64,000 nt of DNA from NAT127 sp041655035. Its GTDB lineage: Bacteria; Pseudomonadota; Gammaproteobacteria; Pseudomonadales; Porticoccaceae. Of the stretch, positions 49,353-57,170 are shown piece by piece. Every line of letters starts with the position of its first letter. Position 1 is the first letter of the stretch. The notes below the pieces were generated by a model. That model did not search any database. It saw only the letters and a list, made by a program, of their open reading frames with translations, and was not told where the DNA came from. The position numbers and the translations under genes are program-made. The stretch is from contig JBAZCN010000001.1 in NCBI GenBank assembly GCA_041655035.1, positions 10,637 through 74,636 of the forward strand, read 5' to 3'.

Positions 49353-49370
49353 CTGCAACAAAACTGTCAT
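49353..49370 (+). promoter_or_regulatory. Pho-box-like site upstream of ppk
   Basis: CTGCAAC (49353-49359), AAAA, CTGTCAT (49364-49370): two 7-base direct half-sites with a 4-base A-rich spacer, the 11-base periodicity of PhoB sites. The second half-site equals the consensus CTGTCAT; the first matches at 4 of 7 positions. It lies 63-80 bases before the ppk ATG. PhoB control of ppk is known in enterics; here it is an inference. Confidence 0.5.
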
Positions 49371-49432
49371 AGTATTGGCGGATGATTTCCCACAATCTAT
49401 CGCAATCACCACCACGGACAATCGCGCGCTGC

Positions 49433-51490
49433 ATGAGCACCAAAAAACTGTACGTTGCCAAAGAACTGAGCTGGCTCTCCTTTAACGAACGCGTACTCCA
49501 GGAGGCCGCCGACCCGCGCAACCCGATCGTCGAGCGGGTGCATTTCCTGGGTATCTTTTCCAACAACCAGGACGAATACTTCAAGGTCCGGGTCGCCGGC
49601 GTGCGCCGCACCGCCAAGCTGGAAGAAAAGACCGGCAAACTCGGCGAGGCCGGGCGGATGCTGGCGCTGATCAACGACAAGATCATGCAGCTGAGCGCCA
49701 AGTTCGACGCCATCTATGACGACGTGCTCAAGCAGCTCGAACATAAAAAACTGTTCTTCATCACCGAGGAAAAGCTGTCGGACAAACAGAGCAAATGGCT
49801 CGACAAGCATTTTCGCGACCATATCCTCCAGCATGTGGTGCCGATCTGGATCACCGACACCATCCGCCTCGACCAGCTGCTCGACGACGACGTGTCCTAC
49901 CTTGCGGTGCAGTTGAAGAAAGGCAAGCTGCGCCGCTACGCCATCCTCGACATCCCCGAGCGGGTGCCGCGCTTCATCACCGTGCCGCCGGACCGCGGCC
50001 ACGCCCGCAACTACTTCATGGTCATCGACGAAGTGATCCGCCACTGCCTCGATCAGATCTTCAAGCCCTTCGTCGACTATGAGTCGGTGGCCGCCTGGTC
50101 GATGAAATTCTCCCGCGACTCCCAATACGAGTTGTACGACGATGTCGACCTGAGCCTCGTGGAAAAGCTCTCCCTGGGCATGAAACAGCGGCTGTCCGGC
50201 GAGCCGGTGCGTCTCAGTTACGACAAGACCATGCCCAGCGAAATGGTCAGCATTCTCCGTGAGCGGCTCGGCATCGAGAACATCGACAGCGTGATCCCCG
50301 GCGGACGTTATCGCAATTTCCGCGACTTTATCCGCTTTCGCAACGCCGGCAGCAAATGGCTCGAAAACCAGCCCCTGGCGACGCTGCGCAGCCAGCAATT
50401 CGACAACCACCGCAACGTGTTCGAGGCCCTCGACCAGGGCGATGTGCTCCTCTACTACCCCTATCACCGGTTCAACTATTTCACCGAGTTCGTCCGCCAG
50501 TCGGCGTTCGACCCGGCGGTCAAGGAAATCAAGATCAATATTTATCGCGTCGCCGCCAACTCGCGGGTGATCGAATCGCTGATCGATGCCGCCCGCAATG
50601 GCAAGAAGGTGACCGTCAACATCGAGCTGCGGGCCCGCTTCGACGAGGAACACAATCTCGAAATGACCGAAAAGCTTACCGACGCCGACATCAAGGTCAC
50701 CCTCGGTATTCCCGGTCTCAAGGTCCATTCCAAGCTCTGCGTGGTCACCCGGGAAAGCCCCCTGGGCGACAAGCGCTACGCGGTCCTCGGTACCGGCAAC
50801 TTCAACGAAAGCACCGCCCGCGTCTACACCGATTTCGCGCTGTTCACCGCCAACCAGGACATCTGCAACGAGGCCAACAGCGTCTTCCAGTTCATCGACG
50901 CGAGCTATCGCCACCCGCGGCTCAACCATCTGTGGGTGTCGCCACTCAATACCCGCAGCGAAATCGAACGGCTGATCGAACGGGAAATCCACCATGCAAG
51001 GAACGGCGGCAAAGGCCTGATCCAGGCCAAGCTCAACAATCTGGTGGACGAGCGGATGACCAACCTGCTCTACCGGGCCAGCCAGGCGGGGGTCGAGATC
51101 AGGCTTATCGTGCGCGGCATGTGCGGCCTCAAGGCCGGCCTGCCCGGCATCAGTGACAATATTTTTGTCACCAGCATCGTCGATCGCTTTCTCGAACATA
51201 CCCGGTTGCTGATCTTCGACAATATGGGCGATCGGGAAATCTTCATTTCATCCGCGGATTGGATGACCCGCAACCTCGACGAGCGGGTCGAGGTGTCGTG
51301 CCCTATCTATGACCCGGCGATCAAGAAAATGCTGAGCGACATCATGGCTATCCAGCTGGCCGACAACCAGAAGGCGCGGATCATCGACGCCGATCAGAAA
51401 AACGCCTACGTCTCCCGGGGCAATCGCCGCAAGATACGCTCGCAGGAAGAGATCCACGACTACCTGACGCGGCTCGCGGAAACGCGCTGA
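49433..51490 (+). CDS. ppk1: Polyphosphate kinase 1
   Basis: PPK1 reversibly polymerises the ATP gamma-phosphate into inorganic polyphosphate. It has 685 aa from the ATG at 49433 (family start MSTKKLYVAKELSWLSFNERV); an upstream in-frame ATG would add 17 unconserved residues. The phosphorylated His is about 432 in KVHSKLCVV, the second catalytic His about 588 in FLEHTRLLIFDN. The GTGNFNESTARVYTDF block is near 458-473. ppx, often a neighbour, is not here. A Pho-box-like site lies upstream. Confidence 0.96.
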   Translation: MSTKKLYVAKELSWLSFNERVLQEAADPRNPIVERVHFLGIFSNNQDEYFKVRVAGVRRTAKLEEKTGKLGEAGRMLALINDKIMQLSAKFDAIYDDVLKQLEHKKLFFITEEKLSDKQSKWLDKHFRDHILQHVVPIWITDTIRLDQLLDDDVSYLAVQLKKGKLRRYAILDIPERVPRFITVPPDRGHARNYFMVIDEVIRHCLDQIFKPFVDYESVAAWSMKFSRDSQYELYDDVDLSLVEKLSLGMKQRLSGEPVRLSYDKTMPSEMVSILRERLGIENIDSVIPGGRYRNFRDFIRFRNAGSKWLENQPLATLRSQQFDNHRNVFEALDQGDVLLYYPYHRFNYFTEFVRQSAFDPAVKEIKINIYRVAANSRVIESLIDAARNGKKVTVNIELRARFDEEHNLEMTEKLTDADIKVTLGIPGLKVHSKLCVVTRESPLGDKRYAVLGTGNFNESTARVYTDFALFTANQDICNEANSVFQFIDASYRHPRLNHLWVSPLNTRSEIERLIEREIHHARNGGKGLIQAKLNNLVDERMTNLLYRASQAGVEIRLIVRGMCGLKAGLPGISDNIFVTSIVDRFLEHTRLLIFDNMGDREIFISSADWMTRNLDERVEVSCPIYDPAIKKMLSDIMAIQLADNQKARIIDADQKNAYVSRGNRRKIRSQEEIHDYLTRLAETR

Positions 51491-51537
51491 AGCCGGGCGG
51501 CGGTGATTGCCGCCCGAAAAAGAAAGGCAATGACAAG

Positions 51538-51816
51538 TCAGCGGTCGCTGTGACCCAGGGCACGCCCGGGGGCGACCCGGTCGCGAACCCGCTGCTTGAG
51601 CAGCTTGATCTCGGGGAACCCCCCGTCGCGGGTGCGATCCCAGATCGGCTCGCCGCCGACGGTGATGATGAACTCGCCGCTGGCGGCGGGGCACAGCGCC
51701 ACCTCCGCCAACTCGTCGCTGAAGGTATAGAGCAGTTCCTGGGCCATCCACGCCGCCCGGGGAAGCCAATGGCAGCGGGGGCAATAATGGATGGCGACGC
51801 GGGGTTTGGCGGTCAT
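51538..51816 (-). CDS. SelT/SelW/SelH-family thioredoxin-fold protein
   Basis: The 92-aa protein has the redox motif CPRC at about 12-15 (HYCPRCHWLPRAAW), followed by GEFIITVGGEPIWDRTRDGGFPEIKLLKQ, which matches the Rdx family (selenoprotein W-like). Cys stands where vertebrate SelW has selenocysteine. A redox role is likely; the substrate is unknown. It converges on ppk1 with a 47-base gap that contains a GC hairpin. Confidence 0.88.
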   Translation of the reverse strand: MTAKPRVAIHYCPRCHWLPRAAWMAQELLYTFSDELAEVALCPAASGEFIITVGGEPIWDRTRDGGFPEIKLLKQRVRDRVAPGRALGHSDR

Positions 51817-51973
51817 TGGCGACAGTCCGTCAGGTATCGATACGTGATCATAGCCGCAAAACCGCCCGCCGCGAACAGGGGCGGCGCAGCAATCCAGGCA
51901 TGAGACGCAGCAATCCAGACGTGAAAAGGGGCGAAAGCTCGCCCCCGGTCAGACAGCGCCAGAATGCCGCGGT

Positions 51974-52525
51974 TTACCGCTGGTCCTGTTTCCGCTCCTT
52001 TTTCTGCTCCATGTGCTGCTTGCGCTTCTCCATCTTCGCCTTCATCTCGGCCTTGCGCTCCTTCTTGAGTTCCGCCAGTTGGATGCGCTGCTCAGCGGTG
52101 AGCACCCCGTCGATGCGCTTTTCGATGTCGAAGCCGTGCAGCATCAGATCGACCCGGGCGTCGGCGCTGGCCTTCGCCACCTCGCGCAGGGTGCGCTCAT
52201 CGGCGCGCTCCTGAACAGCCTTCATTTCAGCCTCCCTGGCCTTGCCGGCGGCTTCACGCAGGGTTTTGCCCTCCTCCTTGCCGGCGTCGAAGACCGCCTG
52301 GATATCCTGTTTTTGCTGGTCGCTCAATGACAGTTTGTCGCCTACCCGGCTCAGCCAGTGTTCGCCATCCATCGCCCCCGGGTGTTTGTGTCCCATCGCC
52401 TTGTAGGCGTCGTGCTTGTGGCCATCGCGCTTGCCGTCGTGGTCGTCGCCGGCCAGTGCCAGGCCGGCACCGGACAGCGCGGTAACAAGGGCTGTTGTCA
52501 TCAGTATTCTCGGCATCTTGATCAT
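51974..52525 (-). CDS. Spy/CpxP-like periplasmic protein (LTXXQ family)
   Basis: The 183-aa protein has a signal peptide (1-25, ...LALAG), then a His/Asp/Lys-rich stretch (DDHDGKRDGHKHD) that may bind metal. A helical, highly charged body follows with two LTXXQ-like motifs (LSLSDQQKQDI near 65-75 and LTAEQRIQLAE near 147-157). A GAGGAG lies eight bases before the ATG. Divergent from cpxRA across an intergenic region with a CpxR box, so it is probably the CpxP/Spy chaperone and feedback inhibitor of CpxA. The C-terminal Lys/Glu-rich tail is longer than in CpxP. Confidence 0.82.
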   Translation of the reverse strand: MIKMPRILMTTALVTALSGAGLALAGDDHDGKRDGHKHDAYKAMGHKHPGAMDGEHWLSRVGDKLSLSDQQKQDIQAVFDAGKEEGKTLREAAGKAREAEMKAVQERADERTLREVAKASADARVDLMLHGFDIEKRIDGVLTAEQRIQLAELKKERKAEMKAKMEKRKQHMEQKKERKQDQR

Positions 52526-52538
52526 GGTGGTGCTCCTC

Positions 52539-52589
52539 GGTTGGATCTTTGTGTCGGTTGGATCTCTGTGTCGATCGAATCTCTGTGGT
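52539..52589. repeat. Three tandem 17-base repeats upstream of the Spy-like gene
   Basis: Units 52539-52555 and 52556-52572 differ at one base (GGTTGGATCTyTGTGTC); the third, 52573-52589, is more diverged (GATCGAATCTCTGTGGT). They lie 14-64 bases upstream of the Spy-like ATG, between it and the CpxR box, so they sit in its promoter or leader. Confidence 0.75.
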
Positions 52590-52646
52590 TCACCAACAGT
52601 GTAGGCAAGGCCTCGGTGTTTTTGGGTAATACCCGGGTAACGCCGT

Positions 52647-52661
52647 GTAAATGTCTGTAAA
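52647..52661 (+). promoter_or_regulatory. CpxR box in the divergent spy-like/cpxRA region
   Basis: GTAAA-TGTCT-GTAAA is an exact match to the enteric CpxR consensus GTAAA-N5-GTAAA. It lies 79-93 bases before the cpxR ATG and about 122-136 bases before the divergent Spy-like ATG. It supports naming the two-component system Cpx and predicts control in both directions. Confidence 0.8.
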
Positions 52662-52739
52662 CCGCACACCCCCCTCCCGACACTGTGCAAGAATAGCCAC
52701 GCACGGCCACCCAGGCCATCAGCGTCACAGGAGATTGTC

Positions 52740-53420
52740 ATGCACCCCATCCTGATCATCGACGACGACGGTGAGCTCGGCGAAATGCTGAGCGAATACC
52801 TCGCTCCCGAGGGTTTTGCCGCAACCATCGCCACCCGGGGCGACAGCGGTGCCGAGCTGGCTCTGGAGGGCAGCCACGCGGCAATCATCCTCGATGTGAT
52901 GCTGCCGGGCATGAACGGATTCGAAGTGCTGAAGAAAATCCGCAAGCAGTCCATGGTCCCGGTGATCATGCTCACAGCCAAGGGCGACGACATCGACCGG
53001 ATTCTCGGCCTCGAAATCGGCGCCGACGACTACCTGCCCAAACCGTTCAATCCCCGTGAGCTGGTCGCCCGGCTGCGCGCCATACTGCGCCGCCAGCCGG
53101 GCGGCGACGACGCTGGGGAGCTCGACCTGGTCCAGTGTCAGGAATTGCAGCTGTGGTCGGGCTCGCGCCGGGCCAGGGTGGGCGAGACTGAGCTCAATCT
53201 CACCAGCACCGAATTCAGCGTGCTGGAGATCCTCGCCAGGAACGCCGGCAAGGTGGTCGCCAAGGAGGTACTCTACGAGGGCGCGCTGGGCCGGCCGATG
53301 ACCGCCTACGACCGCAGTCTCGATATGCATATCAGCCACCTGCGCCGCAAGCTGGGGGACATCGACGAACAGCTGGTGATCCACACCGTGCGCGGCACCG
53401 GCTACCAGTTGGAGAAATGA
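52740..53420 (+). CDS. cpxR: Response regulator CpxR (OmpR family)
   Basis: CpxR is an envelope-stress transcriptional regulator. It is 226 aa. The receiver has acidic D8/D9, phospho-acceptor D52 in ILDVMLPGMNG and K101 in YLPKPFNPREL. The C-terminal winged helix contains LNLTSTEFSVLEILARN and MHISHLRRKLG. TAKGDDIDRILGLEIGADDYLPKP closely resembles E. coli CpxR. The stop is six bases before cpxA. A perfect CpxR box upstream implies autoregulation. Confidence 0.93.
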   Translation: MHPILIIDDDGELGEMLSEYLAPEGFAATIATRGDSGAELALEGSHAAIILDVMLPGMNGFEVLKKIRKQSMVPVIMLTAKGDDIDRILGLEIGADDYLPKPFNPRELVARLRAILRRQPGGDDAGELDLVQCQELQLWSGSRRARVGETELNLTSTEFSVLEILARNAGKVVAKEVLYEGALGRPMTAYDRSLDMHISHLRRKLGDIDEQLVIHTVRGTGYQLEK

Positions 53421-53426
53421 TCCGCG

Positions 53427-54728
53427 ATGAACCGCCTTTACTGGAAAATCTTCGTCTGGTTCTGGTTTGCCCTGGCGCTGCTCAGCCTGTCCATCGGCTG
53501 GGGGGTCAAGGTCTACGTGGAGCAGGCCCGGCCCCTGTCGGAGCAATTGCCCCAGGCCCAGGTCGCGGCGATTTCACTGGCCTTCGAGCGCGGCGATACT
53601 CGCAAGGCGCGCAATCTGCTCAAGGAACTCAACCGCGAGATCCGCTTTCCGATATTCGTGGTCAACAGCCAGCAGGACGATATTCTCGGCCGGCCCATGC
53701 CGCGGTTCGTCGACAATCTGGTGCGCCGCAACAAGGTCGACAACAAGCTGATGTTCGTCACCGAGGTGAAGCTGCCGAATGGCGAAACCTATCAGGTGAT
53801 CGCGCCCAAGCAACAACCCTTTGCCAGCGAGTCCCCCCCGCCGCGCTGGCTCGCACTGTTGATCACCCTGGCGATCAGCACCCTGGTGTGCTTCTGGCTC
53901 GCCCGCTATCTGTCGTCACCGATCGCCCGGCTGCGAGACGCCACCCATCGCCTCGCCGGAGGCGAATTTTCGGTTCGGGTCGGGGATCTGCGCGGACGCA
54001 AGGATGAAATCGCCGACCTCGCCGCCGACTTCGACACCATGGCCGACAAAATCCAGCAACTGCTGCACAGCCGCCAGCAACTGTTGCAGGACATTTCCCA
54101 CGAACTGCGCTCGCCGCTGGCCCGCCTCCAGGTGGCCCTGGCCCTGGCGCGGCGCGAAGGCACCGGCGCCCTCGACCGCATCGAGCGCGACCTGTTGCGC
54201 CTCGACGCCCTGATCGGCGAGGTTCTCGCCCTGTCGCGGCTCGAAAGCAGCCCCGACATCCCTCTCGACGAGACGGTGGACCTCAGCGCCCTGGTCGCGG
54301 GCATCATCAGCGACACCTCACTCGAGGCCGAGCAGAAACCGTGCACCCTCGACGCACGCATCGCTCCCGCGGTGGTGGTCGTCGGCAACGCCGAGCTGCT
54401 GCGCCGCGCCATCGAGAACATCATTCGCAATGCCATCAAATACACCGCCACCGGCAGTGCCGTCAGCTTGACCCTGGCCGCCCTGGACCAGCAAGTGCTG
54501 ATCCAGGTCTGCGACCAGGGCGCCGGTGTCGCCGACAAGGACCTGGCGATGATCTTCGACCCGTTCGTACGTCTCGACAGCGCCCGGGAGCACCAGACGG
54601 GGGGGTACGGCCTCGGTCTCGCCATTGCCAGCAAGGCCACGGAGCTTCACGGTGGCCATATCCTGGCGCGCAACCGGGAGGATACCGCCGGGTTGTGTGT
54701 CGAGCTGGCGCTCCCGCGATACAAATAG
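53427..54728 (+). CDS. cpxA: Sensor histidine kinase CpxA
   Basis: CpxA is an inner-membrane sensor that phosphorylates CpxR upon envelope stress. It is 433 aa. TM1 spans ~8-30, a periplasmic sensor domain ~31-138, TM2 ~140-160, HAMP ~161-213, the phosphorylated His is H225 in DISHELRSPLARLQ, and the ATPase domain has N box ENIIRNAIKYT, DQGAGV and GGYGLGLAIA. The pairing with cpxR and the Spy-like gene gives a full module. Confidence 0.93.
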   Translation: MNRLYWKIFVWFWFALALLSLSIGWGVKVYVEQARPLSEQLPQAQVAAISLAFERGDTRKARNLLKELNREIRFPIFVVNSQQDDILGRPMPRFVDNLVRRNKVDNKLMFVTEVKLPNGETYQVIAPKQQPFASESPPPRWLALLITLAISTLVCFWLARYLSSPIARLRDATHRLAGGEFSVRVGDLRGRKDEIADLAADFDTMADKIQQLLHSRQQLLQDISHELRSPLARLQVALALARREGTGALDRIERDLLRLDALIGEVLALSRLESSPDIPLDETVDLSALVAGIISDTSLEAEQKPCTLDARIAPAVVVVGNAELLRRAIENIIRNAIKYTATGSAVSLTLAALDQQVLIQVCDQGAGVADKDLAMIFDPFVRLDSAREHQTGGYGLGLAIASKATELHGGHILARNREDTAGLCVELALPRYK

Positions 54729-54815
54729 CCGACCCGGCGACGTCGCGGACTGGCACCGGTCGGCCCAGTTGCCGATAATCAACGGTGCCACTGGGATTGA
54801 TCAACGGAGCTCATC

Positions 54816-55811
54816 ATGACGCAAACCTTCAAGGCCATGCTTGCCACCGATAACGATGGCAAGGTACAGGGCGGTTTTACCCGTCTGCGGCTGAGCGACC
54901 TGCCCGACGAGGAAGTGCTGGTCAAGGTCGCCTACTCTTCGCTCAACTACAAGGACGGCCTGGCCATCACCGGAGCGGCGCGGATCTGCCGCAAACTGCC
55001 CATGGTCTGCGGGATCGACCTGGCGGGCACCGTGGTCGAATCCCGCCACGACAGCTACCGGCCGGGGGACCCCGTAGTGATCACCGGCTGCGGGCTGTCG
55101 GAGAGCTACTGGGGCGGGTTCAGTGAATTTCAGCGGGTCAAGGCGGAGTGGTTGGTGCCACTGCCGGACAACCTCAGTCTCGAACAGGCGATGGCGGTGG
55201 GCACCGCCGGGGTGACGGCAATGCTCAGTGTCCAAGCACTGAGGGATGGCGGCATCGAGCCCGGTGCTGGCCCCATCGCGGTAACCGGCGCCTCGGGCGG
55301 CGTCGGCTCCTTCACAGTGATGCTGCTCAACACCCTCGGCTACCAGGTTACCGCCTTTACCGGCCGCGCCGATGAATCCGCCGCCTACCTGACGGCCCTC
55401 GGCGCCAGCCAGATCGCCCATCGCGACCAGTTGGCGCGCAAGCCGGGGCCACTGGAAAAAGAGCTCTGGGCGGGTGCGGTAGACGCCGTCGGCGGCGACA
55501 CCTTGGCCACGCTGCTGGCCCAGACCCGCCGCGAGGGCATCGTGACGGCCTGCGGCCTCGCCGGCAGCAGCGACCTGTCGACGACGGTGATGCCGTTCAT
55601 TCTCCGCGGCGTCACCTTGCGCGGCATCGACTCGGTGACCCAGAGCCGCGACTGCCGCCGGCGGGTCTGGGACGACCTCGCGACACTGCTCGACGGCCCG
55701 ACACTGGCCAGGCTGTACCGGGTCGAACCCTTTGACAAACTGCCGGAACTGGCGCGCGACATCCTCGCCGGCGCCATCCGCGGGCGGGTGGTGATCGCCA
55801 TCGGTGACTGA
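54816..55811 (+). CDS. acuI: AcuI/YhdH-family acrylyl-CoA reductase (quinone oxidoreductase-like)
   Basis: This zinc-independent medium-chain dehydrogenase of the YhdH/YhfP group reduces acrylyl-CoA to propionyl-CoA with NADPH, detoxifying acrylate. It is 331 aa. YSSLNYKDGLAITG near 40-53 and GIDLAGTV near 66-73 are typical. The nucleotide loop TGASGGVGS is at 157-165. Acrylate arises from DMSP in marine settings and from other metabolism; no DMSP lyase is nearby. Monocistronic by spacing. Confidence 0.9.
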   Translation: MTQTFKAMLATDNDGKVQGGFTRLRLSDLPDEEVLVKVAYSSLNYKDGLAITGAARICRKLPMVCGIDLAGTVVESRHDSYRPGDPVVITGCGLSESYWGGFSEFQRVKAEWLVPLPDNLSLEQAMAVGTAGVTAMLSVQALRDGGIEPGAGPIAVTGASGGVGSFTVMLLNTLGYQVTAFTGRADESAAYLTALGASQIAHRDQLARKPGPLEKELWAGAVDAVGGDTLATLLAQTRREGIVTACGLAGSSDLSTTVMPFILRGVTLRGIDSVTQSRDCRRRVWDDLATLLDGPTLARLYRVEPFDKLPELARDILAGAIRGRVVIAIGD

Positions 55812-55921
55812 CGGGCGGTGCCGGGGGCAAGAGTAACTGCGAGTTTTGCACTCCCACGCCGAGCGCTCATCGCTGTACAACACTCGACGAGCGCGGGAAC
55901 CTGGCGGCGGACGAAGCAAGA

Positions 55922-55948
55922 GCGGTGCGCTTCAGTCTTCGGCACACC
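55922..55948. repeat. Degenerate third REP-like unit between acuI and sspB
   Basis: GCGGTGCGCTTC at 55922-55933 matches the start of the 39207-39235 unit exactly. The right arm GGCACACC (55941-55948) matches that of the 39250-39274 unit. The middle is diverged. It lies between the convergent acuI and sspB genes, an intergenic place typical of REP elements. Confidence 0.6.
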
Positions 55949-55993
55949 TGCGCCGCATTCCCACTCGGAAAATGCTGTGCTACTGAGTGCCGG

Positions 55994-56413
55994 CTACTTG
56001 ATGATCTTCAGGCTGGGTCTCTTGCCGCCGCTCTTGATCGGGACCGGAGCGTCGCCTCCCCGCGGTCTGCCACCACCGGGGGGCGGCGGATCGCGGGTTT
56101 CCGGTTGAAACACCATGCCCTGGCCGTTTTCGCGGGCGTAGATACCCATCACCGCCTCCACCGGCACGAAGATATCCGCCGGCACACCGCCAAAGCGGGT
56201 GCTGAAGGCTATGCTCTGGCGATCCATATGGAAGGCGGTGACCGCACGCGGCGCGATATTGAGTACGATCTGGCCGTCGGCCACGTAGGTCTGGGGCACG
56301 ACCACCCCTTCGACAAAGGCATCCACCACCAGATAAGGAGTACAGTCGTTATCGACGATCCAGTCGTAGAACGCCTGGAGCAGATAAGGACGATTGGATG
56401 TCATGTTCGTCAT
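55994..56413 (-). CDS. sspB: ClpXP specificity-enhancing factor SspB
   Basis: SspB is the adaptor that tethers ssrA-tagged proteins (and RseA/MucA fragments in E. coli) to ClpXP. It has 139 aa from the ATG at 56413, with GGGAAG ten bases upstream; an ATG three codons later is possible. The N-terminal domain reads RPYLLQAFYDWIVDNDCTPYLVV. A flexible Pro/Gly linker leads to the C-terminal ClpX-binding peptide GGKRPSLKIIK. It lies 74 bases after sspA. Confidence 0.95.
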   Translation of the reverse strand: MTNMTSNRPYLLQAFYDWIVDNDCTPYLVVDAFVEGVVVPQTYVADGQIVLNIAPRAVTAFHMDRQSIAFSTRFGGVPADIFVPVEAVMGIYARENGQGMVFQPETRDPPPPGGGRPRGGDAPVPIKSGGKRPSLKIIK

Positions 56414-56487
56414 TGGCAATCGCTTCCCGTACGGATGGGGGGATTCATGTATCCCGCTAACGTCGAAGGCGCGGCGGCAGGCGGCCG

Positions 56488-57117
56488 TCAGCGCATTTCC
56501 CGCTCCCGATCGGTCAGGCTCTGAACGAAGGACGGCCGCTCGAACACACGCTGCATGTAGCCGTGCAGGGGCTTGACCTGGCGGGTGGCGGGCAAGGCGA
56601 TGCCCAGCTGTTCGAGGCGCCACAGCAGCGGTGCCAGGCAGCAGTCCACCAGGGAAAACTCCTCGTTCATGAAATATGGCGTATCGGCGAAAATCGGCGC
56701 CACCGCCATCAGGTTGTCGCGCAGTTTCTTGCGGGCCTGCTCGGCGGCCTGGCCGCCGGGGCCGGCGAGGATGGTGTCGACATCCACGCACCAGTCGCGC
56801 TCGATGCGGTACATGAACTGACGGCTCACGGCACGGGTGACAGGGTAGACCGGCAACAGCGGCGGATGGGGAAAGCGCTCGTCGAGGTACTCCATCATCA
56901 CCTTGCTCTCGAACAACACCAGTTCACGATCCAGCAGTGTCGGCAAGGTCCCGTAGGGGTTGATCTCCAGGATCTCAGCGGGGATGGCGAGCGGGTCGAT
57001 CTGCTCGATATCCACCGTGACGTCTTTCTCCGCCAGGACGAGCCTCACCCGATGGCTGTAATGACAGGCCGGATCGGAGAAAAACGTCATTGTCGAATGT
57101 CTCGCAGCAACCACCAT
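56488..57117 (-). CDS. sspA: Stringent starvation protein A (GST fold)
   Basis: SspA is an RNA-polymerase-associated protein with a glutathione-S-transferase fold that lacks GST activity and supports stationary-phase and acid tolerance. It has 209 aa from the ATG at 57117, preceded by GAGG. The thioredoxin-like half contains MTFFSDPACHYSHRVRLVLAEK, and the PHP-type loop FPHPPLLPV is near 82-90. It is 53 bases after petBC, so probably in the petA-petBC-sspA-sspB transcript. Confidence 0.95.
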   Translation of the reverse strand: MVVAARHSTMTFFSDPACHYSHRVRLVLAEKDVTVDIEQIDPLAIPAEILEINPYGTLPTLLDRELVLFESKVMMEYLDERFPHPPLLPVYPVTRAVSRQFMYRIERDWCVDVDTILAGPGGQAAEQARKKLRDNLMAVAPIFADTPYFMNEEFSLVDCCLAPLLWRLEQLGIALPATRQVKPLHGYMQRVFERPSFVQSLTDREREMR

Positions 57118-57170
57118 GGAGAATACCTCGGTATAAAAACACAATGAGCGGCCTGGGCCGCTCATGTGTT

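Larger units (their letters stand above)
49105..49432. other. 328-base intergenic region between tamB and ppk
   Basis: It contains, left to right, the ATGAAAGGTA linker word (49157-49166), a REP-like palindrome (49189-49217), a bland stretch, a Pho-box-like direct repeat (49353-49370) and the ppk leader. I see no gene and no T-tailed terminator for tamAB; the REP hairpin may serve as its 3' end. Confidence 0.6.

Noticed and set aside
51494..51516. GC hairpin (CGGGCGGC/GCCGCCCG) between ppk1 and the SelW-like gene, considered as a terminator
   Set aside because: The A-rich run follows the stem on the plus strand, so there is no U-tract in the RNA of either converging gene at the right side.
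52539..52589. Tandem repeats here and at 33881-33932 considered as CRISPR arrays
   Set aside because: Units abut with no spacers, they are only 17 bases long, and no cas gene is present.
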